A stretch of 64,000 nucleotides of DNA, taken from the NCBI GenBank assembly GCA_958295665.1, contig OY282558.1, forward strand, positions 45,880,389 to 45,944,388, given 5' to 3'. Numbering within the stretch: the first letter of the stretch is position 1; each line of letters starts with the position of its first letter. Source of the stretch: Tipula vernalis. Lineage: Eukaryota > Arthropoda > Insecta > Diptera > Tipulidae. A model generated the notes under the pieces. The model did not search any database and was not told where the DNA came from. It saw only the letters and a list, made by a program, of their open reading frames with translations. A program made the translations under genes and the position numbers. Positions 1 through 11,640 of this stretch are shown one piece after another.

Positions 1-775
1 TATTCTATGTGCTAGCGAAACCTTTGTCATCATTGTTGGCAATGGCCGATATTGGCCCTTGGGGATTGAGTGCGATTTCCAAAAAATAATTTTGCACAAC
101 TTTTACTAAACAAATGATTCGTATGGATTAGGGTTTTCTAACTAGGTAATTGAGGGACCTATTCTATGTGCTAGCCAAACCTATGTCATCATTGTTGGCA
201 ATGGCCGATATTGGCCCTTCGGAGTTGAGTGCGATTTCCAAAAAAAATAATTTTGCAGAACTTTTACTAACTGAACGATTCGTATGGAGTAGTAGTTTCT
301 AACTAGGTATTTGAGGGATCTATTCTATGTGCTAGACAAACCTTTGTCATCAATGTTGGCAATGGCCGATATTGGCCCTTGAAGGTTGAGTGCGATTTCC
401 AAAATATAATTTTGCAGAACTCTTACTAAACGAACGATTCGTATGGATTAGGGTTTTCTAACTAGGTAATTAAGGGACCTATTCTATGTGCTAGCCAAAC
501 CTTTGTCATCATTGTTGGCAATGGCCGATATTGGCCCTTGGGAGTTGAGTGCGAATTCCAAAAAATAATTTTGCAGAACTTTTACTAAACGAACGATTCG
601 TATGGATTAGGGATTTTTAACTAGGGAGTTAAGGGGCCTATTCCATGTGCTAGCCAAACCTTTGTCATCATTGTTGGCAATGGCCGATATTGGCCCTTGG
701 GAGTTTAGTGCGAATTCCAAAAAATAATTTTGCAGAACATTTACTAAACGAACGTTCCGTATGGATTAGGGTTTT
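1..775 (+). repeat. ~160-bp tandem array, five units
   Basis: Five head-to-tail copies of a unit of about 160 bp. The landmark ggccgatattggccc recurs near 45, 205, 365, 524 and 684, and tattctatgtgctagc near 1, 160, 321, 480 and (as ttccatgtgctagc) 640. Units differ by scattered substitutions and one-base indels. The array starts outside the window. The same unit occurs inverted at 61,570-62,695. No reading frame is maintained. It abuts the head element at 776 and looks like the tandem part of a composite mobile repeat. Confidence 0.97.
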
Positions 776-1252
776 TTATTTTCTTTTACTCTAGTAAAAT
801 AATGTATAGTAATCATGAAAATTTTGGACTTTGAGATTTTTATAGATTTATTTGTTTTGAGGGCCCTTGAGTCCGATAAAGTGGGTTTCGAAATGGTGTC
901 TGTCTGTCTGTCTGTCAGTCTGTCAAACTGTCAGTCTGTCAGTCTGTCTGTGTCCTCTCTACAGCCCATATGGTTTAATCAATCGAACTGAAACTTCAGA
1001 TTTAAGCTTTTTTGATAAATTGGGAGGTCCCAGTGAATTTTACTCCAAATCGGCTAACCGGAAGTGGCCACTCCCTTGGTCCAGAAAATTTTTTTTGCAA
1101 ATATCTTAACAAGTATAAGGTTTACAAAAAAGTACATAATACAACATGTTTCCAAAAATTTAAAACAAATAAAAAATTAAAATAAAAAATTAAAAAAATA
1201 AAATTTCTCAAAATTCTCTATTCGTAAAAGAAAGTCGTGTGTTGGCCACACC
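776..1252 (+). repeat. Head of the 160-bp-array family with (GTCT)n
   Basis: Directly follows the array. In order it contains a lead sequence (ttttactctagtaaaat), a GTCT/GTCA microsatellite at about 897-950, a conserved stretch (aactgaaacttcagattta, cggctaaccggaagtggcca), poly-A-rich DNA and a terminal gtgtgttggccacacctg at about 1,230-1,247. The same succession is found inverted at 61,110-61,570 and 62,696-63,270 and as a fragment at 24,842-24,992. An 80-codon open frame (867-1109) lies across it, but its translation is mostly microsatellite, so I do not call it a gene. The architecture resembles DINE/Helentron-type non-autonomous elements with central tandem repeats, by analogy only. Confidence 0.88.
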
Positions 1253-4200
1253 TGAAATTTTATTCAAATACATTCGCCTATTTCGAGATAATAATTGTAC
1301 TGTTTATTATAAGGCGATTTTTTTCAAAGGTCGTCCAGGTTCAGTCTTGAGTTGATCAACCTAGGTACCTACTATGGTATCGTCTGGCAATGACATTTCT
1401 TTAAATTGCCCCAAAATATCTTCCAATTCTTAAAAATTAGCTTTGTGAAAATGACGAACATGTTCGGATATTTGACATATTTGAATTGGCATATCTGTTG
1501 CTTTTGAAAATGAAAAGGGTTCCAAACTACAGCCTTAAGAAAAATTTTCCATTTGCCACGTAAAGTTTAGGTAAAAAAAGGTTAAAAATTTAAAAATTTT
1601 GCTTACATTTCCGCTGATCGGTACTCTTTTCTACGAGAAAAACTTTAAAATCTCAAAACGATAATCTAAAAATATCTGTGATTTCATGGGGAGTTGTGGC
1701 CACCTTAAAAAACTCTTTAGATCGAGCAACATACAGAGCTTCACGCTTCAATTCTAAAATAGATAAAGAGCTCTAAACCAATACGTAATTATTTATTTGT
1801 CTGTCTATACATAAATTTTGCTTAGAGTCCACCCCATACTTACACAACCTATTTTGAGCAGGAGCTCATTCATAGCGGATTGTGTAAGATGAAGTGGTTT
1901 AACATGCTAAAAATTAATAAATCTGCAGCTTCACCATTCATGCAACTTCAGCTTCAGCTTCACTGCAGCTTCAGTTTCACTGCAGCTTCAGCTTCACCCA
2001 TCCACTCAAACTCCAGCCAGTGTGGTACATACATTCGCTTTATTTCGGTATAATCTTCTTGTATTGGACACGCTGTTTTTTTGATCAAATCTTGAAGCAA
2101 AAATTCAGCACATCTTCTTTTAGAGTTTTGAGGAACTCCTTTTCGAGCATATTAACTTTTTCAGCTTATTCATAATAGAATTTCACTGTAATATAACCAA
2201 ATAACTCGATACAGACTGGTGCAATTTTTTCTGCAATATTGCATTTCGTATTGTAATCCCATATTTAAAGAACAATTAACGAATTTCTTGCTGCTTGCTG
2301 GCAATTTCTTTTTCCAAATGTTTCAACGGGCATCACAAGTTCCCCTGATTCACGCATCCCAGACAAATGCATAAATTTCAAAAATAACATAGAAAATAAA
2401 AAATATAGTAATTAAATTTTTGGAAAAACTAAAAACAAACAGGGCCAATTGATTCAAAAGTCAAAGCCTTTTAATTCTGTAAATTGTAAAACAGTTTTCT
2501 TTCAATATTGTAATTTAGCTCAAAAAATAAAAGCCGTTTTAGGATAATTTGGTGGATCGTGATTTTTTTAAACCCAAAACACCAAGAATTACGTATGTAT
2601 AAGGTCTAAAACTATTCTATTTCGTATGTACTTCCATCTGACTAGAAATACTCCCCTGAAAATTTGAAAAGTACTCCGTTTAAAGTTTTCAGAGCGACAG
2701 CACTGGGCCCAAAGAGTTATACCAATGTACCACTCTGCAAAAATGAGAACCCTCCATGAGTTCTTTCTGTTGGTAGTTTAGTTTCGTACTGAAAAGTGTG
2801 GTCTACTCATCAGGCAGCTACGACCAAACTACAAAAAATTCCATTCTAGCCACATACATTAAGTATCTGGCCAAAACGTACTGACATAGCGAATTATTAT
2901 TCACTACATCAAATATAAAAACCCATGGAGAAACCTCATTTATGTGTGTATTATGCCCCCACATGGAGGGTTCTCTAAGATATTTCTACTTTTTTTCAGT
3001 AGATATATTATGAGCGATTGGCCTCTGTATTTTTCTGATTTACCAAATCGAAAATATTGGGATTACCATGAACAATTAATATATTTGTCTATAAAAAATG
3101 CCGAAAAATCAACTGAACTCAAAAAATAAAAGTTAGGAGAATAACCGCAAACCGGAATCGAATTCAATTTCGGTTTGGCTTTCTTTAGTGTAATATTGTT
3201 CCACCAATTTTACTTGCTGGAGTTTTTCGCGAAGCTATAGTCGAATTGCTTATAGCCGAAAAACGAAATTTTCGAGATTATTCGAGATTTTTCAGATTTT
3301 TGAATTTTGAAAGGCTATTTTTTCACACAACTTTGAATTGCTTGATGTTAGAGGACTACAGATAGTTTAAGGTATTTCGAATAATCACGGATCTTAGGAA
3401 TTATTTTATAATTTCCAGTTTTTTTTTCAACATTATTGAAATTGATCGGGAGTTTATTTGAAATTTAAGAGATTGTCCGATATTTCTGAAATTTCCTGAC
3501 ACTTGCAATAATAATTCGATAAGTTGGATAAATTCTTGAAACTTTTCTCCAAATTATTTGAATTTTTCGAAATTTTCATAGCTTTGAGTTGGTTGCAAGG
3601 TGTTACATTTTATTCGAGGTTTTGGCTTCTACATAGTAAAACTTGGAATAACGAATTTAGTGAACATTTTGGTTATTTTAATTACCGGTAATTTTTTTTT
3701 TAATTAATTAATTTGATCCTCGTAAATTTTCCAATTCAATTTTTACTAAGTATGGTATACGGGTATTCTTTAGTCGTGACTAATTTTCTGCTACGGCTGG
3801 CTCAATTTCTAATTGCAAGATTATGATTCGCACTTTGCAGCATTATCTCGATGTATGGCATTTTTCCATGTTTTATTTTCCTAGTTATTCGCATCACAAT
3901 TGATCACTTTCTCTCTTCATTGTTATAGGTATTAGCCCTATTCGCCTGCCCCATCCCACCCGAAATACAAAAATGATTGAACTGACATTAAGCCTCTCAG
4001 CCAGATTAATCAGCAAAGATTGGACGTAAGATTCTCAAAATTTTAACCCTTCTGAATGTAAAAATATGACCGGAAAACAATATTTTTTTCAACAAGCAGG
4101 ACGACAATGTTTTTCTTGAGTGGTGTCAATTTATAAATTTATATTCTGAAACACGCGGTCAACGATATTGGTAAATTACAATACCACACTACCTTGTATT

Positions 4201-4290
4201 GTACCATTATTCGAAAAAATAGTCAGAGATTCTGTTATACCGCTTTGCAGTTCAGCTGTTTAATAAAGTTAATAGTACAGTGAAATATAA
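1253..4290. other. Gene-free stretch with a small minisatellite
   Basis: No coding sequence recognised. AT-rich, with a cttcagcttcactgcag minisatellite at about 1,923-1,998 and a perfect 14-bp inverted repeat (gagaaccctccatg at 2,745-2,758 and its complement at 2,962-2,975). The 61-codon frame at 2,944-3,129 shows nothing recognisable. The last few hundred bases may be the 5' end of the BEL/Pao copy that follows. Confidence 0.6.
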
Positions 4291-4465
4291 TGTGGCTGAA
4301 AGTTAAAAGAGACTAGAAGCAACCATACTCGAAACCGCAGCTGAGGAACCCCAAATTTGTGAATTAGAAGCCGAATATCTACTAGCAATATCCAAATTAA
4401 GTGCCGAGTTATGCAAACGTCAAGAATCAACCGCATTTCACAATGATGAAAAGCTGGATTATACC

Positions 4466-4816
4466 ATGCAACAATTAATCAATATCGTCAAGTATGCTAA
4501 AGTCGATATTCCATCGTTCTTAAGTGAGTCAACCGAGTTCCAAAGCTTTATTGATCTGTTTAACGCTGCTATTCATAATATTGAAACGTATACACAATCA
4601 CAAAAATTTCAATTGCTAAAGCGATATTTGTCTGGTGAAGCCGCTGCGGTAGTACGTCATCTCACAATCATGAATATGGTGGCAGAAAGGCCATTCATTC
4701 GGAAGTTCCTAAACATTCCAAAACTATTTAGAGCAACAGCATCGAATATAAGGTCGGCACATGATACGGCAGATAAAGTATTGCGAGGTCTGAATACATT
4801 GGGTGACAACGGATGA
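4466..4816 (+). pseudogene. BEL/Pao Gag, N-terminal part (copy A)
   Basis: Codes for part of a structural Gag protein that would assemble the virus-like particle. The frame opens mid-protein: homologous-looking codons extend upstream to about 4,297. The stretch VDIPSFLSESTEFQSFIDLF at residues 13-32 is a typical DUF1759 Gag start, followed by the leucine-rich YLSGEAAAVVRHL. An internal deletion follows, then the TADKVLRGLNTLG helix. It ends in a frameshift and overlaps the next frame by 4 bases at 4,813-4,816. Non-functional. The family assignment is secure, the exact start is not. Confidence 0.85.
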
Positions 4817-5262
4817 TGGATGATGAAACGAATTCGGTATGGGCGCAAGCAACAGTCAGGAAAGATAAACTTGAATTTGGTGATTTTCTGACATTTTTAG
4901 ATGAACGAGCAGAAGCTCATGATGCTGTTTCCGTATCAAACAAATCCGCTGCTCCTACTGTCACGAAGAAAACCACACATTCCACATTCAATCCCACAGC
5001 GCTTACCACAGCTGCAAAAGCTGTTGTATCAAAATCAAGCTCTTGTCCACTTTGTATGAAGGAAACTCACCGTTTTATCGATTGTTCAAAATACAACGCT
5101 CTAGAAGTTAAAGAACGCCAAGAACATATTCTCTCACACAACCGTTGCTTTAACTGTCTCAATGCTTGGCACCGTATTCAGTTTTGCAACTCAAAGTCAA
5201 GATGTGCTATTTGTCACCGGAGACATCATAAGTCACTGCCGGGTCACAAGCCTCGTTCTTAA
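4813..5262 (+). pseudogene. BEL/Pao Gag C-terminal part with zinc knuckles (copy A)
   Basis: Continuation of Gag in another frame. Residues 1-40 finish the capsid-like region (KLEFGDFLTFLDERAEAH). Residues 76-147 carry paired Cys/His clusters: CPLC, then H and C; CFNC, then H and C; CAIC followed by HRRHH. These are the BEL/Pao nucleocapsid knuckles thought to bind element RNA. The frame stops at 5,262. A protease region should follow but only scraps are visible (about 5,400-5,520). Likely produced as one Gag-Pol with neighbours in the intact ancestor. Confidence 0.88.
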
Positions 5263-5529
5263 CCGAGTCTTGTTCACAACAACTAGGCTTAAAGCGATCC
5301 AACGATCGAATAAATATTTCCGGCATTGGTAACATATCAGCCGCTACCTCTCGAGGCATCGTCACAATAAGCATAAAACCTAGGTTAACAAACTACACTG
5401 TTGAAATGATCGTAAACGCACTGGTTATTTCGAAAATAGAAGCTAAGCTGCTATTAGCTGCTAACTACCAGCCTACCAGCCAATTACCAGATAACCATTT
5501 CTCAGCTGAACGCGCTATATAGACGAGTG

Positions 5530-7490
5530 ATGCAGAACTTGATCACAATGAGTTTCTTGCTGAATACTGCAACCTTGGTCATATGAGAAAGGTTGATGGT
5601 CTGGTTGATCTCAACGCATATTTTGTGCCGCACCACGGGGTATTAAAGGAGCAAAATACTACCATCAAACTGACTACTGAGGGTGGTATTCAACGCGTCT
5701 TCAAAAATTGGTCAGAACCCGTCGCTCAACAATATGCTACTGACAAGCCCAATATTTGTGCCATCCTGCAAGCTGGTAGAAAGAATTCAAGTTTCATTCA
5801 CCGAACAGATGGCTGGGCAGTACACTAGACGAAGACAATGAACTTGAAGTACATGGCTTCAGGGATGCTATTGAGATAGCCTATACTCAGCAGTACTTTT
5901 CCTGCGTGTTAGCACAGCCAAACAAATTACATGTCGCATAATAAGTTCAAAAACAAAGGTCGCATTGCTGAAATCTGTAAGTTTACCACGGCTAGAAGCT
6001 TAAAATACCACGTATAACACTTTGGACTGACTCCAAAATAGTTCTGGACTGGCTGTCCAGTGAACCAAGAAGATGTTCAAAAGCAGTCTCTGCGCGAGTC
6101 GTGGTATCTCTTTAAACGAGTTGATGAATCATCCGTTATGGTGGACTGGACCAAGCTTCCTAAGCCAATCAGAGCAATATTGGCCAGTGTAATCAAATTT
6201 TAATTTAAAATATCCGAACATATCGAAGAGAAATCAACTAAGACTGCCAGCTACATAGCAACTCAGGGCAAAAAGCAGACATGGAGTCATGACAGAGATA
6301 AAAGGACACTGACCTATTTCGTGCCTGCAGTCAAGTCAAACCTAATACAGTCGTGCTGAGTGTTGATGAAATTAATAAGACAGAACCAATATTCTGCAGA
6401 GTGATGCAGCGCATATAGTTTTCGCAACATTACAAAGTGTTGTCACAGTAAAAGCCGATCGTCAATAACAGCCATCTCCTTCAATATGCACCTTTCTTAG
6501 ATGATGATATGGTTTTGAGAATGGCGGTCGAATTAAGAATAGCTTGTCACCATATAATACGAAGCACCCAATCATATTGTCTTCAAAATGGAAAATAAGT
6601 CAACGTGTCGTACATCAAATCCAAAATGACCATTGTCACCCGGGACCTGCACTTTTAATGGATATGATTCACAAATAATGCCCACGTATGAAGAGGCAAA
6701 TCGCCGTGAGAATGAGTGCGCTGTTTGTTAGTATCGATTTTGCAGGCCCTTTCACAGTTCAAACAATTCGTAAAAGAGGAGCCAGTCCAGAGGCAAAAGC
6801 ATATCTATGTGTTTTTGTCTGTATGTCATAGGCATTGAAACACTTTTTTGGTACACGTGAATTGTGTAACACGATATGTTGCGACAATGGAAGCAACTTC
6901 GTTGGCGTTGTCAATCGCCTTTTAAATTGACGGACGACAGAATTCAATTTAAATTCACCGCCTGATTATGGGAATCAGTTGTTCGACTAACCAAAATTCA
7001 TCTATATCTACGAGTACACCGCATTGGAGAACAAATTCTCACTACTCAAATTGAGTCAGCTTTAAATACTCGTCCTCTGTATTCGTCATTATCACCGACC
7101 GAATTACTACTCACACCTTCGCCTTTTATTTTGCATCGACTATTACAACAAGTATCTGATATAATTATGATGACAAGGATTTGTCATCAAATGATCGATG
7201 GGATATGGTTCGAAAAATCACCTTAAACTTTTAGCATCATTGGAAATGAGAGTATCTCATATATTTACAAACACGGTCAAAGTGGCAACAACCACAACAA
7301 AATCTCTAAGAAAATGATGTTGTTATCATTTGTTACTAACATAGGTTTCCTGGTAAAAATGGTAAAGTACGTGTGATCAAGCTGAAAATGTCAAATGGTA
7401 CGACACTGGAACGCCTAATATCCAAGGCCTGCAAATTACCAAAGAAACCCAAATCTTCAACTCAAATACTTATCTGCGATCACCAATCTA
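5530..7490 (+). pseudogene. BEL/Pao Pol wreck (RT, RNase H, integrase, DUF5641), copy A
   Basis: Pieces of Pol are recognisable in all three frames. At about 5,540-5,690 there is the RT N-terminus (NLGHMRKV, FVPHHGVLKEQNTTIKL). At about 5,990-6,080 there is the RNase H/A17 region with an LTDSK-like motif. At about 6,480-6,960 integrase pieces are read, including PFLDDDMVLRMAV and CCDNGSNFVG around the second catalytic aspartate. At about 7,340-7,480 there is the C-terminal NGKVRVIKLKM of a DUF5641-type domain. Stops and frameshifts are frequent and the central RT is deleted. Certainly non-coding today. Confidence 0.82.
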
Positions 7491-8164
7491 AACTTTAACC
7501 AAATTGCTCCCAAACACCAATAAATGAATGTACTAAAAAGGAAAGGAAAATGATCAAAATCGTTTAAATATTGTTACGTTTTTGCCTTGTCACTCAAGGT
7601 TCGTAGCACTGGATTGTGAATAAAATCAAAAAATCAATCTAATTTATCACCAACGAATTTATTTATTTCACAAAATTTATTACAACACAGTTTATCAATA
7701 AAAATTCACAAAATCACTTTATATAAATTATTCTCAAATTTTTTGATCACTTTTACTTTTTATTTTACACTAAAACACTTTTTAAATCACTTCTTAATTC
7801 CTTTTAATCTTTACACTATCGCTTACCAAATATTACTAATAATCTTACAAGTTTACTCTATCGCGTTTCAAATACAAATAATCCAATTCGATCGTGTTCG
7901 CCTTTTTATATACGCAAACCAAACTTCTCGATAGTTCATGACTTTTCCAGTGCTAATAGTGTAGAAACATTTAGAACTGTTTTATCATGGAAAATTCCAT
8001 TTAGTACAGTAAAATATTGAGCTATTAATTTAACTTATTCTATTACACACTAGGTGTCACCGTCGCAATATGTTACTATACATTTATGTTTACTTACCTA
8101 TTTAATGTTTTCACTTAACCCAATTTTGCTTGTTTACTTTCTTGCTGTCAAACTGTCAAAACTA
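7491..8164. other. AT-rich stretch, possible LTR or leader remnant
   Basis: No gene. A purine run (aaaaaggaaaggaaaatg, about 7,535-7,552) lies just past the BEL/Pao pol end and could be its polypurine tract. After it comes AT-rich DNA rich in aaatcact motifs. I could not find its partner, so LTR identity is unproven. Confidence 0.4.
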
Positions 8165-8745
8165 CACGGAAAAGGACCGAAAGGCCGAATGTCGAAAGGT
8201 CGAACGCCGAAAGGCCGAATGTCGGAAAGGCTGATTATCTAAAGGCCGAAAGGGTCGAAAGTCCGAATATCGAAAAGCCGAATTTCGAAAGGCCGATTGT
8301 GTCGAAAGGCCGACTAGGTCGAAAGGCCGATTGTGTCGAAAGGCCGTTTATATCGAAATTGATTTTAATTGTTCATCTTTTTATCAATGAAAATTTTCAA
8401 AATTTATATTTTTACCAAAATTTTTTTATAAAAATGTTTAATAGTAAATCGCCTTAAATATTAAAATCTTCTGACGTTTCTTTTTTGTCATATAATAAAA
8501 ATTTAATTAATTATAATAAAAAAAAATAAATAAATTTTTTTTCCGACAAGATTTGATCACGATCAATTTGAATTAACTTAAGGACATTGGCTTTATACAT
8601 TGAGCCTTTCAACATTTTCGGTTTTTCGACCCAATCTCTTATTAGACATTCGGCCTTCCGAGCCATTCTGCCTTCCGAGCCATTCGGCCTTTCGGCGTTC
8701 GGCCTTTCGACATTCGATTCGACCTTCCGACATTCGAACTATAGA
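8165..8745. repeat. Foldback minisatellite (cgaaaggccgaat)n
   Basis: Left arm, about 8,165-8,350, is a degenerate 10-15-bp minisatellite of aaaggccgaatgtcg type. Right arm, about 8,595-8,745, is the same motif in reverse complement (cattcggcctttcggcgttc). About 240 bp of AT-rich DNA separates them. The two arms could pair as one long imperfect hairpin. Overlapping open frames here are translations of the minisatellite, not genes. Confidence 0.85.
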
Positions 8746-9440
8746 ACTGGTCGAATTGAGGTCGACAATTTATTATAAAGTATTCGCGCCATCTAAATAT
8801 AAAAACATGAAGTTTTCACGACATTGTTTCTCTTGAGTGGTGTTAATATTGTCAGTTTTTAATAGCAATCAGTGAGTCGAAGTGACAACGTCAAAAAAAA
8901 AATAAAGGGTGTTTCAGAATAATGAGTGTATCTACAAGAAAATTATTATTATTTTGTTCTCATTTGTTTTTTTTTTTTGATTAAAACCAAGTTGGATTTT
9001 CCACAGTTGTATACTTTGTGGTGCCTAGTTAAACGAGTAAACACGCGCTTAATAAATGAGCGCACACTCGCCTACACATTACACTGTCATGCGGTGTTAG
9101 TAGCACTTATATAGAGTGTCATTAATCTTTTAAAAACTTTGCTCTAAAAGAATGGAAGCTACATTGGCTTAATTTTTCTGGTTGCCTTAAAACGGATCAC
9201 TTTATTAGTGAGCCAAGAAAATGCTGGTTCAAGAAAATATATGTGAAGGACTAACTAGAAAAAGGCGTTAGCTGTTATTCATATGCAGTCGTCCGGCTTT
9301 CGATAGTTTGATCTGAAGTTTTAAACTGTAAAGTAATACATGTTTGGTCAGTTGTCTTTTCTCCCCTTTTGGCCTCTTCATAAAAAAACTTGCCATTTTC
9401 TATTGCATAAATCCCAGACTTCCTTACTTATTTCTTGTCT
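8746..9440. other. Gene-free stretch
   Basis: No coding sequence recognised on either strand. It contains the short motif at 8,819-8,847 that resembles 4,101-4,129, plus poly-T and poly-A runs. Confidence 0.5.
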
Positions 9441-9626
9441 GGCATCCATATTTTGGTGTTATCGTATGTCGGGGTAGCGATATTTTCCATCGACTATACG
9501 ATTTATGTGTTCTTGATAAATAAAACACACGCACAACTATTTTATTTTATTAATTTATAATTAATTAAATATTCCTTTATGATTACAATATTTAAACAAT
9601 ATAATATTTATTTTTATTATTTAAAG

Positions 9627-9702
9627 ATCACCACCAGTACTCAATGAGAGCGCATTCTATACTGGTACAATAATTTATAATTTTTATTATTTGATCACTA
9701 CA
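9627..9702 (-). repeat. 3' LTR start of gypsy copy B
   Basis: On the minus strand the LTR would begin TGTAGTGATC at 9,702, directly after the purine tract. About 60 bp (9,627-9,687) matches 13,868-13,927 with a few transitions (ccaccagtactcaatgagag versus ccatcagtactcaacgagag). The left limit of the LTR is not resolved. Confidence 0.65.
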
Positions 9703-9705
9703 TAA

Positions 9706-9715
9706 CCCCCTCTCC
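9706..9715 (-). promoter_or_regulatory. Polypurine tract of gypsy copy B
   Basis: Minus strand GGAGAGGGGG, three bases before the TG start of the 3' LTR. This is the expected position of the plus-strand DNA primer in reverse transcription. Confidence 0.65.
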
Positions 9716-9801
9716 ATATGAACGCAGTGAAAGGCAATAAGTTTTAAATTTCGAAAAACACTCGTAATATGCCAAAAGTAGAAACGACAATCATACATTT
9801 G

Positions 9802-10254
9802 TTAATAATGGTTTATAATGGCGCGCTCGCGAAAAGCAACTCTGTGTTTAGTTTCGCCCTTTGCAGAACTTAGAGATGTCATGTTATAGGCAGGCTTTAA
9901 TCTGTCTATGGAAATAGATTCCTGCTTGCCGTTCACATTTATGACAAAAAATTTCCGAAATCGACGGACTACCTCAAAAGGACCTTCGTAAGGAGGTTCT
10001 AAACCGACTTTAACTCGATCCACTCTAGGGATACGAGGTGGCTAATGTTTCAAATTACGCATATATTCTCGTAATTTATCAACAACGTTTGATGGATTAA
10101 TAGTTTCATTTGTAGGCGATTTCACTACGAGTTGACCTGGAACTTTTAATTCTTGTCCATAAACCAAATCTGCTGCTGAATATTTCAAATCGTCCTTTAT
10201 AGAGACGAGAGGTAATTCATCCGTCCAGCTAACCGTGTTACACCTAGCTATCAA
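9802..10254 (-). pseudogene. Integrase C-terminus with GPY/F-like motif (copy B)
   Basis: Two frames, 10,254-10,042 and 10,023-9,802, continue the integrase. The first holds DDLKYSAADLVYGQELKVPG, the region just after the catalytic core. The second holds PPYEGPFEVVRRF and IDRLKPAY, the GPY/F-type module found at the end of many Ty3/gypsy integrases and thought to act in multimerisation or target choice. A frameshift separates them. The matching module exists in copy C at about 57,135-57,165. Confidence 0.85.
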
Positions 10255-10798
10255 AAATTCTTTCAGCTGCCTGTGCAGGATGGTATGTTGTGGTACTGAT
10301 TCGGTGATACCCTATAACTTTATTTAATTCCGCGAATAGTTTGGATTCGAATTGAACCCCTTGATCCGTAGTAATTTCTTGCGGGCTTCTGAAACGAGAA
10401 ATATGTTCTCGGATAAACGTTCGATCATCAGTTGCCGCAATTGCATCCTTTTTCGGATATGCCTCGGGCCATCTTGTAAACCTGTCAATAATAGTTAAGT
10501 GGATGTGTTCAAAACGACCTTCTGGTGGAACGATAGGCTGTATGGAGGATTTTACGTGCCTATACACTTTCGACTTTTGACAGTTTATGCAGTTTTTCGC
10601 CCAATATCCTGCATCGATATTCATACTTGGCCAAAAATATCGTGATGATCTTGTGGTCCTAATTCCGGGGTGTGATAAATTGTGCAAAGTGTCAAAAATG
10701 TCTTTTCTCATCGAACTTGGAATATACGGGCGATTCTTTCCTAATGAAGTTTCGCACCAAATATTGTTATCTGATTTTGAAAGAATAACGTTTTCCAT
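10244..10798 (-). pseudogene. Integrase core with an internal deletion (copy B)
   Basis: Zinc-binding HHCC region at about residues 36-78 (HNLSHPG, then CINCQKSK) with both cysteines kept. The core follows, but HIHLT joins directly to IIDRFTRWPEAYP: compared with copy C in this window, about 17 residues with the first catalytic aspartate are missing. The second aspartate is present in ITTDQGVQFES, and a glutamate in the damaged YHPAQAAERIF. Integrase inserts the cDNA into host DNA, and this version cannot be active. Confidence 0.9.
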
Positions 10799-11026
10799 TT
10801 TCCATTTATTTTTATCTGAGTTGGAGACGATCGATTTCAGTTCATCGTCATTTTCTTGCTCAGAAATAAGTTTCCTGATATCTGTTCCAGTATGTTCGAT
10901 TACTGCATTGCCGGTGCTACATGATCGAGAAAGATAATCAGCGACATAATTATTTTTACCATTGATATGTTGAATGTTATTGGTGAATTGTGCTTTATAC
11001 TCTAAATGCCTCGTTTGGCGAGGGCT

Positions 11027-11491
11027 TCATTCCATCTTGGACATTATTGCAGTTACGAGAGGTTTGTGATCAGTAAACACACAAAATTGTCGACCCTCTA
11101 CTAGATGCCTGAAATGTTTTATAGATGAGTATATAGCTAACAACTCGCGATCAAACGCAGAATATCGGGTTTCTGCTGCTTGCAGCTTTCGAGAGAAAAA
11201 CGAAAGTGGTTCCCAAATATTGTTCTCAGGGTTAAATTGTTGCAACACTGCACCAATGGTCACACTCGAACTATCTGTTGTTACACTCAGATTTGCATCA
11301 CTAATTATGTGAGCTAGCAGTGTAACCGTAGATAAAGCCGATTTTGCTCGTTCAAACGCGTCATGACAATCATCTGACCAATAAAATGATTTACTATGTT
11401 TAGGGAGTTTATGCAATTCCGCTAAATGTGTATGGATGGGAGCAAGAATATTAGCAATGTTCGGAAGAAATCGATGATAATAGTTTATCAT
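11027..11491 (-). pseudogene. RT thumb and RNase H (copy B)
   Basis: Residues 1-20 (MINYYHRFLPNIANILAPIH) are the RT connection. RNase H begins near residue 70 with VTTDSS at the first catalytic aspartate, followed by [20 protein letters not shown] with the catalytic glutamate context and FTDHKPL. It degrades the RNA strand of the RNA/DNA hybrid. It is separated from the palm ORF by stops around 11,495-11,640. Confidence 0.88.
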
Positions 11492-11640
11492 TCCTAAAAA
11501 TTTCTGAATTTTTTGATAGATTTCGGTGGTTGAAGAGCAGATATTGCATCCACTCGATGCTTAGAAGGCACTAATCAATTTTTCGAAATAACGTGAGATA
11601 TAAAATCGAGAGTTTGTTCCCAATTCACATTTTGAAACTT

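Larger units (their letters stand above)
4291..7490 (+). mobile_element. Decayed BEL/Pao LTR retrotransposon, copy A
   Basis: Read left to right this is the BEL/Pao order: gag with a DUF1759-like region, Cys/His knuckles, start of reverse transcriptase, RNase H/A17 region, integrase pieces, and the DUF5641-like end. Every domain is short and in shifting frames, with internal deletions: most of the RT palm including YxDD is missing. No LTR pair is certain. A short near-identical motif at about 4,101-4,129 and 8,819-8,847 could be LTR remnants. Oldest-looking of the four BEL/Pao copies here. Confidence 0.88.

Noticed and set aside
1..775. CRISPR-like repeat array
   Set aside because: Units are contiguous ~160-bp tandem copies without spacers, in eukaryotic DNA.
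867..1109. 80-codon frame conserved in three head copies (also 61,269-61,538 and 63,018-63,221)
   Set aside because: Frame stays open because the GTCT run translates as CLSV repeats. Remaining text is conserved as DNA, and the start differs between copies. No evidence of protein-level selection by eye.
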